Shown here piece after piece: positions 46,501 through 58,264 of a stretch of DNA of 64,000 nucleotides. Source of the DNA: Tetraselmis striata (Eukaryota > Chlorophyta > Chlorodendrophyceae > Chlorodendrales > Chlorodendraceae). A program made the translations under genes and the position numbers. How positions within the stretch are numbered: the stretch's first letter is position 1; every line of letters starts with the position of its first letter. Location: NCBI GenBank assembly GCA_006384855.1, contig VCJN01002143.1:146482-210481 (forward strand). The letters are read 5' to 3'. Under the pieces are notes generated by a model. The model made no database searches and was not told where the DNA came from. It worked only from the letters and a program-made list of their open reading frames with translations.

Positions 46501-48625
46501 GTCGGCCACCAGCGAACGGCCGGTGTGGAGCGACTACCGGTGCCCCCCCCCCCTCCGGTCCCCTTCCCCACCACCACCATCTGTTCTTCTCCTTCCTATC
46601 CCGCTTTTCTCGGAAGCCCCCAAGGCCGAGGGGGTTGGTGGTGGTGGTGGTGTTGGGGGGGGGGGGGGGGGGGGTCAGTCGTGCAAACGGACGTATGTGT
46701 AGGAAAGGATAGCTTCACTTGCAAACTCACTGGTCTCGTTACAGTGCCATCATCTCGAAACACAGTCTCTGGTATTTCAGGGCTGCCGTGGCTGATTGCC
46801 CGCGGTTGGCCCGGCTGCGCGGCGGCGGCAGGGACCTGCAGAACTACGTGGACCACAAGGGGTGGGTGGAGGCCGGGCACGGCGACCAGCGCATCTCGCT
46901 GGAGGAATACATCCTGTGCAGCGACCGACAGTTCCACCGCATGGACCACTACGGCCACATCCTGCCGGCGCGCGTGCAACTGCTGGACATGCCGTGCGCG
47001 GAGGACGCGTCGTGGCGGGTGTGGGCCAGCGGGCGGGGGAAGGGCGCCGTGGGCGCGGCCGAGGGGATGAGCGGCAAGGAGCAGCGGCAGATGGAGGAGA
47101 AAGTGAGCGCGGACCCCCCCCCCCCCCCCCCCCCGCCCCCTGCCCCGCCCAACACAGTGGCCAGGTTCCCACTGCCAGGTCTGGGCTGCCCCTATTCGGT
47201 TTTAGGGCTATTCTAGGGTTTGAAGGAGGGGTCCGCACTAAACACCGATCAAAGACCAATATTAGACGCATCAGGCAGATGGAAATCGTGGCATGGTGTT
47301 AATCTTTTGATGCCGATGTATAACAAATGTCTCATGTGTCAAAAATTCAAGACAGCGAGGCATCAGATGTATCGATCATTACAACCCAAATCAAATGCCA
47401 TACAGATCCAAACAGGTTCCATCACGGCATTTAGGGTTTAGGGTTTGGATAAATTTATATGTGCATTGCCTGTGTATCATGTTCCTTGATTGCGGTAGAC
47501 TTTGACCCTTGATGGGCACCCTCAGTTGAAGCTTGGACCCACACACGTTGAAACATGGACCCTGAGATCCGCGAGTCTCTCTGCTAAAGAGCCGCACCAC
47601 CGCTTATGCAGATCACCCTGCTGCGCTCCATGCTGGAGTGGGGCCACGAGGTGGAGGAGCAGGCGGGCGTGGCGGCGGCGGAGACGGGCGACGTCACGGT
47701 GCTGCTGTGGCCCAAGGGCAGCGTGGTGCGGCTGCCGCGCGGCACCACCGCTGGCGAGATCCTCGCCAAGCAGGGCGAGATCGAAATTCTGGCCAGCGGT
47801 GACGACCCCCCCCCCCCCCCCCCCCTCCCCTTCCCCTTTCCCCTTTCCCCTCCCACCTGGCCCCTTTCTTTTTCTCTATGCTCGTGGTATACTCAACTGT
47901 CAGCAGCCACCTGCCCCTCGCTCGCTCCACGCGCCTACTCACACACTGAGCATTACATGACATTCCGCGCTGCGCCCCGGCACTCCCACCAACCGACGAA
48001 TCATTTCAGTGCTGGAGGTGTGTTGTGTCGCTTTCCAGATCAGCTTGCCGCGTTTGGCTTGCCATCCTTTTAGGTTGACCCCCCACGAGGAAGGATAGAC
48101 TATATCGTAGACTCCATACCGGCCGGCGGGCCGATGTCTATTAATCATATGTTTAGTAGCTTCGCGCCAGGAATTCCATGTGGTATTTGTTGCGAACTCT
48201 TGATTTAACTTGTTTCATGGGTTTTCCCTCTTTTTCGCACCCCCCCGAGGAGGGTGGGGGGGGTGTATTGATCCGCGAACCGTTTCTGTAAATACCGTAT
48301 CCAGGTTTATGATATTTATTAGAGTACACCACCAACATCGCGCAGAATATCCATCTCGATGTCGCGAAAAGACCAGCACATCCAACTGTAATGGTATGGA
48401 TATTTGGAGGTGGCTGCGGAGCCGTATTGACACCGAAAGGAGGGCGGCTCCGTGGTGGCAAACATTGGGACATCCGCTGACCCGGCTTCTGTGTGTGGTT
48501 CCCCAGGGCGCGACGGTGGCAGAGGCAGGGCGCTGGTCAATGTGAACAACCGCCTCGTCCCGGAGAACACGCCGCTGCACGACGGCGACATGGTCATCCT
48601 GAGCCGGGATCTGCTGACGATATAG
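40580..48625 (+). CDS. RSH1: RSH1-type RelA/SpoT homolog, chloroplast, 911 aa
   Basis: Fourteen exons: 40580-40997, 41518-41663, 41801-41863, 42075-42165, 42275-42495, 42642-42869, 43624-43743, 44503-44756, 45318-45516, 45698-45854, 46365-46539, 46745-47102, 47612-47798, 48507-48625. All phases close, total 2736 nt. Known: ppGpp synthesis/hydrolysis controlling plastid transcription and translation. Seen: a Ser/Arg/Gln-rich transit peptide; a hydrophobic segment at 154-167; the HD domain with H235, H266-D267, D270-D271 (HDVVDDT) and D349 (LADRLHN); the synthetase region with [26 protein letters not shown] and LEIQIRT (E600, Q602, R604); and a C-terminal TGS-like domain ([19 protein letters not shown] ... 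[18 protein letters not shown]). No ACT domain. P559 stands where active synthetases have Gly in CYxxLGxVH, so the synthetase may be inactive, as described for plant RSH1. The last exon's acceptor was chosen to keep the frame. Confidence 0.95.
43837..43876. repeat. Poly-C followed by (AC)n in RSH1 intron 7
   Basis: Seventeen C residues followed directly by eleven AC units, about 95 bases after the 5' splice site at 43744. Confidence 0.9.
44054..44158. repeat. GA-rich purine tract in RSH1 intron 7
   Basis: About 105 bases almost purely purine, built from AGAGAGAAAGACATAGAGAG-type units. It could form triplex or slipped structures. Confidence 0.85.
47430..47446 (+). repeat. Interstitial telomere-type repeat in RSH1 intron 12
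   Basis: TTTAGGGTTTAGGGTTT, two and a half units of the plant/green-algal telomere repeat TTTAGGG. Nearby at 47210 is a weaker CTAGGGTTT. Confidence 0.8.
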
Positions 48626-51047
48626 CTCGGCGCCCGCCGGCGGTATGGCTGGGACAGGGCTCCCGCCATGGACGTTGTACCGTACTACCTAGCGTAGGCG
48701 CACACACATGCGGCAGGGCGCATGCCACAGTGCCCCGCATTCCATGGCATTCATAGCACTTGCTTGGCGAATTTACATTGATGTACCGGTACATTGATGC
48801 GGCCTAAACACAATTTACAGGGAAAGGGGGGCATGTGCCTTGATTGTAGTTCAGCGTGCAGCAGGTACTGCCCGTAGTCCTCGATTCTGGGGGTTAGATG
48901 CTGCTGTCACGCAGCTGCAAGTGCAGTCCTTGCTGCTGCTCATGGGCGTGCCAGGGTCTTGCGGAAAGGGAGAATGCTATGCAAGCACAGCATCACAGAT
49001 ATATCTGGCACGTAGTCATGTGTAGCCCTGCCGCAGCTACATCTATCGAGTACAGGTACTTGTCCTTGACATATTCTGGCTGTTAATACGAGTGTCGACT
49101 CACAAGCACCTGTATCGAGCCTGTATCGAGCTTGTAATCCCAGCAGTGTCGAGCTGCCGGCAAGAAGTTTGCAATTCCGCAATTACGGGTCTTCGTTAGA
49201 TATATGGTTGAGTTCCAGCAGCATATGCCGATATCCGCTGTAGCCGTGTAATACTGTGCCCCAGCCCCCAGTGCTACCCACACCCCGGGGCCGCCCCGCA
49301 TGGTAAGACCGCAGTATGTTATGAAGTATTGTGGGCGCCCTGCCCGGCCTTTGGAAAGTGGGCTGAGGCCCGGAAAACTACCCCATACAAAAAGCGCAGT
49401 ATGAGTACCTGGCGGTAAGAGTACCTCAGCTATATTGCCTCATTACCTGGTACGGGGTGCTGCAGTCGGAACCCCTGCTGGTCTGGCCTTTTTGTAACCC
49501 CCTGCGGGAGCAATCAGCAAACCCCCGAAGATACAGATCAGGGGGTTCCCTATATCAGCGTGCTGTGCTCCGGGCCCTCAGCTACCGGCAATCGTAAAGT
49601 ATGTTTCACAGTGTATCCAGGACTTCTGGAGCAGGGACGCAGTAATCATCCGAGGCAAGGCAGATCTGGGAATCAGTAATTAACCTCTTTACGGAAGATC
49701 ACTTTGCGATGTCACGTGGGATGTGCAACATCGCAAAACACTGAATTTATATACTGTTGCACGCGTCGGAGAATCTGGCGGGTGCCAGGCTGGACAATAC
49801 GGACGCGACTCTACGGCATGTGCGCCAGGTAGTACCTCGTACAAAAACACCTTCGCGCCGAGGGCCTGCTGTTTTCATCGCACGCCATGATCGGTTAATG
49901 TAGCGGTACTTGGTGCTTAACATCACCGTGCGGACCCAAACGTCGCATCTGGCGATCCGGTCTTGCGGCGATGACCGCGAGGGCGACCTGGCGTACAAAG
50001 TACTGGTTGTCGCCTGGGTACTATGCCCCGCGAACGTCGTCCGTCAGTAAACACGATAGCACGGCCCTAACCCATACGAAAAGCGGCCTGCAGCAGGTTT
50101 GCGGCGCACAGCATCCGCGGGAGGGCAGCCGCTGCCCCAGCTGAGTCGCAGCCTTGCCGTTCGGTGGGCGGATACCTGGGTTAATCTCCAGTGCAGTAGG
50201 TGAGCCAGGGGCGGGAAAACTCGCCGTAGTCTGAGCGCAGGCGGTGGCGAGGAGGTGATAGCTACCGAGCCGGGCCACACTGTCTCGGCGAACTGCTCTG
50301 AAAACCCCGCTGGCTCGGTGTTACGGCCTAACCGCGCCCAGCGGCGCCACACGCTGGAATTTGAAGCAGTGGACTGAGATTTGGCTGCGGTGAGTCCAAT
50401 CTCACTTGCGCGAACGAGATTACCAAGGTGAGTAGGTGCTGTCCTACACCCCGCATCCGCCGCATCTTCCGTGAGATGGCCGAGGACTGCGCATCCAGAG
50501 ATAGGCCTGCTGAGCGTATCTTGATGCTATCTTATATTTCAGTACTTTCGTGCAGAGCACACCGCGATCCGCAGCCATCATCGCGTAGCCAAGAGCTGGA
50601 TTTCCATTTTATTTCCGGCTGTCTAGGCTCGCCTTGTCGCAGCGCGTGAGTATTGTTGGCCGACAGCGGCACTGCAATACCGTCAGGCCGCCCGGCGCGT
50701 GCAGCGAGTCCAGATCTGCTGCATTGTGGGAGCCCTGCGATGCTGAGGAGACCCGCGCGTGAGGCTCTCCTCGTCGGCGGGGCCGAGCAGTCGCAAGCGG
50801 AGGCTCCTGCTACGGTTTCTCGTGACAGCGCCGTTACATAGTTGCTACCTGTACGTTGATACCTTCGTAGTAAAGCCTTTATTGTACAGCTGCGGGTACC
50901 GGTATTAGTGCTCATCTGCCACCCGTATATCGGCTCTTTTTCGTACTGGTCAAGTAACTCGCGACTATTTCGTCGGTCATGAACTGCTCGTTTCTTTTGC
51001 TTGCTGAGTGCTGGACGAGCCGGCTGCCGGTCGTGTGTAGTATAATT
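48626..51047. other. Spacer downstream of RSH1
   Basis: No gene supported. Contains short repeated words (GTATCGAGCCTGTATCGAGC near 49112; CAGGTAC words). The ORFs here are shadows without motif support. Confidence 0.4.
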
Positions 51048-51092
51048 TACATGAGCTAGCATCAGAAGGGCGATATCATCAGGAATATCAGG
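51048..51092. repeat. Relic of the ATTACATGAGCTAGC repeat family
   Basis: TTTACATGAGCTAGCATCAG followed by AAGGGCGATATCATCAGGAA matches the right arm of the fold-back repeat at 39724-39760 with small indels. Confidence 0.65.
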
Positions 51093-51570
51093 TCGTGTAG
51101 CATCGTGTATTTACATGGTATTCGCGCCAGTCGGGAAGCACCGAATATTGAAGAAGGTCGGTCTCGCCGTCATCGCTGCTTGCTCTTCACCTAGCGGGTA
51201 ATTCTGGTGGAGCAGGGTTGTGCCAGTTCGGCAAACACTGACTCGCTGCACTTCCGCCCATCGCTTCAGGACAAAGACGAGCTTTTTGCTCGAAGCGAAG
51301 GCGCGTGTGCCATAGCGTGGGCTTCACTTGAGCGCATCGGTCTCGCTGCTGCGGGGCCGCCGAGAGAAGGGAAACAAAAACCGAAAACACCACCGGAGGT
51401 TTTTCCAGCACGCTCGACTTTTCCGGAGTCCAGTTCGCAGCTCCATCGGCGGCAAAAGCGCTATCGATAGCGGGCCCCTATCAGTCATCGCACTAGCAGG
51501 AGCTTCGGGGGGGGGCTAGGAGTCGGCGGTGCAAGGGGTCGGCGCTTGGCGTCGGTCGTTTCTCGCCCGG

Positions 51571-53355
51571 ATGCAGCGCAGTACTTCGAAGCTCAAGCCG
51601 ATCGCACCCCGACCAGCGCCCTCGACGACGTCGGGGGGCGATGCCGGCATGCGGCCGCAGCAGCCGCAGCAGGGCGTGGTGCCGACTCACCCCAGTGGCA
51701 TTCCCGGCGTCCCGCCGGGTGCGATGGCGGTGCAGCTTCCATACCCGCCTCCTGGCTTCCACCCAGCCGCCCACCACCCCCATCCGCACGCGCAACCGCA
51801 CCCATACGCGATGGCGATGCCGATGGCCCCGCACGGCGCGCCGCACCCGGCTTACGCTGTGCACCCTGCAGCAGCGGTTGCAGCAGCTGCAGCAGGATAC
51901 CACCACCACCCGCACCATCAGGCAGCTGTACCTGCAGCACCTCCTCAGGTGAGTCATCCCCAACTATCCGCTCCTTGCTTCCCAAGAGCAACAGATAGTG
52001 ATGTTCTTTTTGCTGTTTTAGTGAATTCTCTGTTTATTAAGTTTTTGTATGGTATTTATATACATGTACATATATTTATTTATTTATATTAATATTTATG
52101 TATACGTGTGTGTGTACATTTGTTTTATTGTCTTCTTGAGAGGATATGTGAGGAGAGGCACACCCGTGACATACTTATTCGGATTCCCCTTGCTGCAGGC
52201 GCACCATCCAGGTGCAATGCACGCAGCTGCGCATCCTGGGCAGCCTCAGATTATTCAGCATGGGCAGCAGCAGGCGCTCTCTCTGGACCCTCGGGAGTAT
52301 GTGTGGGGAATGCCGGCGGGGCAGGCGGGGTCTGAGCCAGCGCGGAGCCAGCCGCAGGGCGCAGAGGGCCAGGGGCAGGTGATGGCGATGCATCACCCCG
52401 CGATGGGCCATCATCCTGGGCACTATGCGTTAGCGGTGTCTGGCCACATGCAGCAGGCTATGCAGCCGGGTGTCATGATCAGCTACGCCGCGCATCCGCG
52501 CCCTGGGGGCGGACATATCATGGCTCTCCCTGCGCCAGTCACCCAGCACATGCAACCGATGCACTCCGGAGGTGAGCGTCCGCATGTGGCATGTCCTCTC
52601 CGCTTCTGCATCAGCCATGTCTTCCTGTCAGAGATGTACGGTCGCAGATTTCATTTATTGGGACCCGCATGTGTGACTTTCATCCCCATTCTTATACGCC
52701 CCTCTGTTTTTGCAAATTTGCACATCGCAGCGATGGTGCTGGCGCAGCATGTGTCGCAGCCCATGGCTACATCGCAGCCCATGATGGTCGGTCAGACAGG
52801 ACATGCCCAGCAGCACCAGCCCCAGCAGCAGGAGCAGCACCAGCCCCAACAACAGCATCAGGCGTCCACTTCCGGCCAGGCGCACTCCGGGCAGGGACCT
52901 AGCAGCAGCCAAGGCCCCTCCAATACAGTGGGCACCGACCGCAGCAACGCAAACACAGGACAGCAGCAGGGTACATTCCTCTTCTTCCCCTTACACCCTG
53001 GATTGTATGGATTATTATTGTATTGTTCATCCACCATGCCGGCAAGCTTGAGGTGTGAAACTGTCAATGTTTTGGTATTTACACATTTTTTTGTGAATGT
53101 CCGTCTCTCTATCGACTGATCAGCCACCGCCTTATGATTGCCACTGTATTGCCTTCATTCAAAGTATCTCATGCAGCGTGTCTCTGTCCTTCAGGTGGCG
53201 AAGGCTCTGTCCGCTTTGAGGCAGGCACCAGCATGTGTGCGGAGGATCGAGATCACAGCGGACAGCTCTTAATGGATGAAGACATCGACCTAGATGAGAC
53301 GCTGACGAAGCTGCTGGAATCAGATGACCCAGCGGAACAGGTGAGATCCGACTGC

Positions 53356-53390
<35 letters not shown>

Positions 53391-54443
53391 TACGATTTCC
53401 GCACGCTAGAAGCTCCACTGAAGAAGTTCGATCGTTTTGGAGTGATGCAGCCGCCATTTGCCATCAACCATATTGCCTTGCTCATTTAAATGGATGTGCG
53501 GTCTTCCTGCCGCTGCCCAGCCCTGAGCAGTCCATGCTGTATGCAGGCGCATCTCATGACAGACGCCATGACCCTCATGACCGGCGGAGGCAGCCCTTCG
53601 GATCAAAGTACCAACACAGGTAAATACTGGCACACATTCAGTTCAGATCTAGTACCACCCACTACTCTGCCTGGACAGTATTGGTGTCTTTTGCCGCCAA
53701 GGATTATTAGACTAAACAGCTCTCTCTGTGCTTCCCTTCAGGGGGGAACCTCTACGGTGACAAGCCAAACACTCTGCTGGGGAACGGCGATGAGCCCAAC
53801 TTTGAGCCCTGGCATCAGAGCTTCTACGGTGTTCAAGGGGAACTTGACGAGCTCGACCTGGACTTTTCGACCACCTTAGAATGTATGCAAAACACCCAGT
53901 CTCTGTCCTTTTAGTGTTTACGAGCTCTTACAACCATCCTCGTTATAAAAGCTGAATTTGACACAGATGGGAAATTAGGTACAACATGTGCGCGCAAACT
54001 GACTGTCTCGGTGGCTTCATGCGCAGCGGTGGAGCTCGGCGGTGGTTCCAGCCGCCCCATGAAGCGGGCCAAGAGCATGGCTTGCCTTGCAGGGCCACTC
54101 AAGAAGGTGGCATCCCATGACAACTTGCTGCTCAACGTTAGCCAGCCGCAGGCTCTGCGTGCCATCCGCACGTTTCTGACTAAGTCCAGGTAAGAGCGCC
54201 GCACCGTCCTGTGCCACAGCGACACCCTGCTGGCAACTTGCAACTCCCGCAATTGTGCTGCCCGTGGCCTCGTGCTCAGCATGGGTGTGCCTCGTGTGCA
54301 TCCTCAGCCTGCCCGAGGACCAGCGCGCCGCGGCCTTGAATGTGCTGGAGCTCCTGAAGAAGGACAGCAACGGCAGCGTGGACCTTCCCGACCGCTCAGC
54401 CAGCGAGTCTGGTTTGCCGTTGCCGCGGGAGTCCCATCCATGA
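51571..54443 (+). CDS. Gln/His/Pro-rich probable transcriptional regulator, 549 aa
   Basis: Eight exons: 51571-51948, 52199-52571, 52731-52970, 53195-53340, 53547-53619, 53742-53882, 54027-54189, 54308-54443. All phases close to 1650 nt. Residues 1-330 are low complexity: His/Pro/Ala-rich (YHHHPHHQAAVPAAPP), then Gln-rich (QQHQPQQQEQHQPQQQHQAS). An acidic Leu patch follows (LLMDEDIDLDETLTKLLESD), then ELDELDLDFSTTLE, a basic patch RPMKRAKSMACLAGPLKKVA that could be a nuclear signal, and a C-terminal helical block (QPQALRAIRTFLTKS, LPEDQRAAALNVLELLKKD). This composition is typical of eukaryotic transcription co-regulators with acidic activation patches. I recognise no DNA-binding domain. Start is the first ATG of the frame, just inside a GC-rich 5' region. 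Confidence 0.8.
53357..53388. repeat. (GT)n microsatellite in intron 4 of the Q/H/P-rich gene
   Basis: Sixteen uninterrupted GT units, sixteen bases after the 5' splice site at 53341. Confidence 0.95.
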
Positions 54444-55692
54444 ACTGACGGCATGTCCTGCGAAAACCGCATAGATCCAGGAAGCTGCATTCAGGTGGCG
54501 GCGGTATAGTGTGCTGCCCTTGAATGATAGCCCATATAGCGACTGAATAGCTGCAGCCGGAGCGCTGGTAGCACCGTAGATATAAGCCCACCTCGCGCGG
54601 AGAGAGCCACACAGCTCTCGCAAAATAATAAACTCAGAAATTCCCCGCCCGGGCGGCGTTTTTCCACAGCCTTGCTCGCGCATGGCCTAGGCTGCCTCCC
54701 CGGGCCCCCAGTAATACAGTGGCATTCATAGACTCCTTGCCCCACAAGCATCGTGTCATACCGCTTTGGTGCATGGCGCGGCATCCCCTGCCTTTCGCGC
54801 ATCGTTTGTAGGCACCTGTTTGCGATGACCTAGAGAAGCATCAACCGCGCCTCAGGAATCAGCAGCTTCAGCTTCAAGTGGTGCCGCGACCTTGTCCATA
54901 TGAAGGATGTTTTGCAACCGTCCCTGGAATATACACCACATATAGATTTTCGTGTAGCTGTTCCTAGTGCGCACGAGAGGTTATTTTGATGCCCGCGCAT
55001 TCCGAATCATATTTGTTGCACCCATTTCACACCGCAGATACAAATGGATATTTTAGGTATATTCCTTACTCCTGTGATGACGTCTACTCTATGAACGTAC
55101 CTCGTAAATGTACACAGTACGGATGTAATGCTGCAAGTAGTGTTGCCGGTCTGCTAGCGTATTACGGGTAACCCGTACGAGTACATTACTTGCGGAGAAG
55201 TACATTACTTATTGCGGAGAAACATGCAGGCAGGGTGATCTCCCAAATTATAATCCTTATGCCTCGCCAGGCATAAGCTGACAATTGCTACAAGTACTAA
55301 AACCGCATGTTGTAACATCACAGGTTTGCTCTCAGGCATGCTGACAGTTCTTGGTGTTGCATACTGGCGAGTGGTCAATACATGTTGCACATTGGGGATA
55401 AGGATTACACGTGCTCCCCACTGGAGAGGCTGGTGATAGTCACAACATTCTGCAAGCATGTCCAACACTGCGCGTGCGGGGCCGTTGCTGTAGACTGCTG
55501 GGGCAGACTGGGAGAGGTATTACAACGCGTTCCATGCAGTTTCATGCAGTAGCTGCTTGTGGGCAAGATGGGTGTAACCATTACTCTATTATTCAGCACG
55601 CAGTGAGTGTCGATTACACGGGATACTTGCTAGCGTGAGTGAATGCGGATGATAACAGCACACAAACATGACCAAGCAGCAGCCTCAGATCT
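54444..55692. other. Spacer between convergent genes
   Basis: Holds the 3' UTRs of the Q/H/P-rich gene and RPAP3. A 54-nt stretch repeats AAGTACATTACTT at 55180-55210. No gene supported. Confidence 0.4.
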
Positions 55693-57379
55693 TCATCTTC
55701 TTCTCGCTACCTCCAATCTCGTGACCTCGTTCGCACCAAGCTGCGGCGCCATGCTGTCAAGCTGAGCAGCCAGCGCCGCTCGGTCCTTCTTTGGCAGGAG
55801 CATCATGGTCATGTCAAACCTTGGTACCTGCGTGACGGCCTCAAGCAGCGCCATGGCATGTGGCGCGCTGTTGCACGAGGCCGAGCTGGCGATGGACCCC
55901 AAAATGCTGAACAGCATTGGCCCGGTAAGGCTGTTCTTGAAGAGCTGCGGCAGTGCCGGCGGGTGCAGTCGTGCGAGGTAGGCAGCCTGCGCTGTGGTGT
56001 CGCCACGGAAGCTTTTCCAGGCTGTCTCGAACTCGGTGGACGTCTTGGGAGCGGGGTGCGCGTCCACCGAGCGACCAACGCGAGCCAACCGCCGCGCTGG
56101 CGGCCACCGCCACCCGATCTTTCACACCATTGGAGGCAGCCCGGGGAGTGTTTCCTCCAGAGCCACTGGTCTTTTGGGATGGGAGACTTGCATTGGCTGC
56201 CGCTGCTTCCATCGGCGGCTCAACGACCGCGGTATCGACCGCCGGCGTCGGCGCGGCGCGCACGGTGAGGCGCTCCCGGCGCTGCAGGGGCAGTAGCTTC
56301 TCGCTCGCCGTCAGCGTCGCCATGCACGCCTGAAACTCCTTGCGCAGCGCGGCGCTGGATGGGCTCAGCCGGAGCGCCATCTCGAAGTCGGCGCACGCCT
56401 CGGATCGCTTGCCGAGTGCAAGCCGCGCGGAGCCGCGCCGCTGCCAGGCCTTCATGTATGCGGGATCTAGCGCGATGGCACTGCTACAGTCCGCCTCCGC
56501 CAGGCTGTGTGCTCGCCCATCTTGAGGCTCGCCATCGCGCGGTTTGCGTACGCCAGGCAGGAGGGCGTCAGCGCGATGGACGACGCGTAGCAGTCCTTCG
56601 CCTGCCGGTAGTCATCGAGCTTAAACCACTCGTTGCCTTTGGACCGCCATCCCTCCGCGTCCAGCGCCTGCCGAATCGGAGGCATATCCTCCCGCGCTGC
56701 TGCTCCTGCCCGTCGCTGCTGGACGCCGCATCGCCGTCGTCCTCGTCGCCGCTGCTTTCTGCCAGAGCCGCATCCACATCGAACTTCTCCCACTGCGCGG
56801 CGGACCGCGCGATGGCGAGCGGCACTTCAGCGCGGGTCAGCGGCGTGACGAGGGGTCCAACCAATGCCGGCGGCTGGACCGGGTTCCCAACCACATATCG
56901 CCCGCTACCCAACGCCATGGCTATTGTCCCCTGCCCCTCGTCTCATCGTCTACCATAGTGACAGCCGATACGACGTAGTCACCACAAGTTTTGTTGAAGC
57001 ATTCTTTATGACGCACCTTGTCTTTATAGTGCTCGTAGGTGTGAGCCGCCGCATGCTTGGTGACACCCGCCACCGACTTTTTTTTCCTCGGCTTCGCATT
57101 CAACGCCGCGGCTGCCGATCCCGGCTTGGCCAGCTGCGCCGCGGGCGCCTGCAGGTGCGCCGGCGCGGGGGCGACGGCGGCATGCGAGGCGGCGCGCCCC
57201 CGCGGACCAGGCGGGGCGCCGCCGCCCTCAGGCTCGCCACGGCCACGGCCCTTCCGCAGCTCCTTGTCCTTCTTCTTCACGTCAGATTCCCAGGAGTGCA
57301 GATCCTTCAGATAATCCTGCATCTCCATAGTGTTGTTGCGGATGTTGAACTGCGCCTGGAGCGAGTTGAAGTTCTTCAT
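55693..57379 (-). CDS. RPAP3: RPAP3 (HSP90 co-chaperone of the R2TP complex), with frameshifts
   Basis: Exon 1 57379-57017 and exon 2 from 56792, joined in phase 0. Known: TPR adaptor that binds HSP70/HSP90 and RUVBL1/2-PIH1 for assembly of RNA polymerases and, in ciliated cells, dynein arms. Seen: N-terminal MQDYLKDLHSWESDVKKKDK as in RPAP3; WEKFDVDAAL; TPR repeats SKGNEWFKLDDYRQAKDCYA, YANRAMASLKMGE, LAEADCSSAIALDPAYMKAW and ALGKRSEACADFEMALRLSP; and a C-terminal RPAP3_C domain, TEFETAWKSFRGD, LPQLFKNSLTG and VPRFDMTMMLLP. Odd: the reading frame changes near 56697, 56515 and 56095, none at a usual intron (the last could hold a 31-nt intron). Either sequence errors or early decay. No second copy is in the window. 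Confidence 0.9.
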
Positions 57380-58063
57380 CGTGGCCTTTCTCCAACAGCA
57401 AGTTCTCTGCAACTTACCGCTGACGGCGTCTGCCGCGGCGCCCTCGCTTTCCCCAGCCCTCCCAGTACCGCGCTGCCTGCTATACTTTGGCAGGCAAGAG
57501 ACCTTTCCAAATTGATTTTGCGCAGCTTGTAGGTGCTGTGGGCGGGTTCAGCCACGCGCTAAGTTCTCGGCGGTGGTGCTGCGAGGGCTGATCTGCTGGC
57601 GGGTTTTCCAGGGGCGGTTCCCTCTGCTGCCGCTCGCGCAGTTCAGGTAGGTATTATCCTTTAAAAATGGTGATGCTCCACCCCCCCCCCCCCCCCCTCG
57701 CCTCCCCCGCGCCCCCGGGACAGGACTGGCGACAGTGAAACCCTCGCGCAGCGTCTTGACGACGGCCGTTTAGGCAGCGATCAAGCAGTTACAGAAAGCC
57801 CTGGATAGGGTTGTGCCACAACGAACGTCTGTTTGCCGAAAAATCTCAGGTCTGGTTACAAGTTGTGACAATCAGGAATTTGCAGGCATTAGCAAAGCAG
57901 AGGGCTCGAAGTTTTGCCAAGAAAGATGTCAGATCTTATACAACGTTTGGCACAGGGGCTCGGGCAAGAAAGGGTTGGGAAGCGTGGATTGCGCTAGCTC
58001 GAAGCTGGCGCAAAGGCAGAAGGTGGAGACATGCCGCATCGCGGGGCGTCATTAAGGGGTGGG
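57380..58063. promoter_or_regulatory. Upstream region of RPAP3, then spacer
   Basis: Contains a C run at 57681-57697. From about 57780 the sequence includes GCAAAGCAGAGGGCTCGAAG, related to the retroelement-end sequence AGCAAAGCAGGGGGCTC near 58187, so the mobile region may begin here. Confidence 0.4.
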
Positions 58064-58264
58064 GGACGGACGTAGGCACACGTTTGTAGCGTACTAGCCG
58101 CGTAGGGCGGAATTTGTAATGTCGGGTAACACCCGTCGTGCCTAGCCCCGTGTAACTCAAGCCTCTCATTCTGAATATGAACATCAGCAAAGCAGGGGGC
58201 TCTCAATTTTGCCATCATGTCGCCACTTGACGTGGCAGCATGTCTGATTGACCGCCCCATAGGG

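Noticed and set aside
50532-51062. 176-codon minus ORF
   Set aside because: No recognisable motif and it overlaps a repeat relic at its 5' end.
52049-53119. 356-codon plus ORF
   Set aside because: It runs through introns 1-3 of the Q/H/P-rich gene; splice sites with matching phases give a better model, and the intron parts read as low-complexity Phe/Ile/Tyr.
57680-58060. A gene on the plus strand upstream of the retroelements
   Set aside because: Short ORFs only; part of the sequence matches retroelement-end words.
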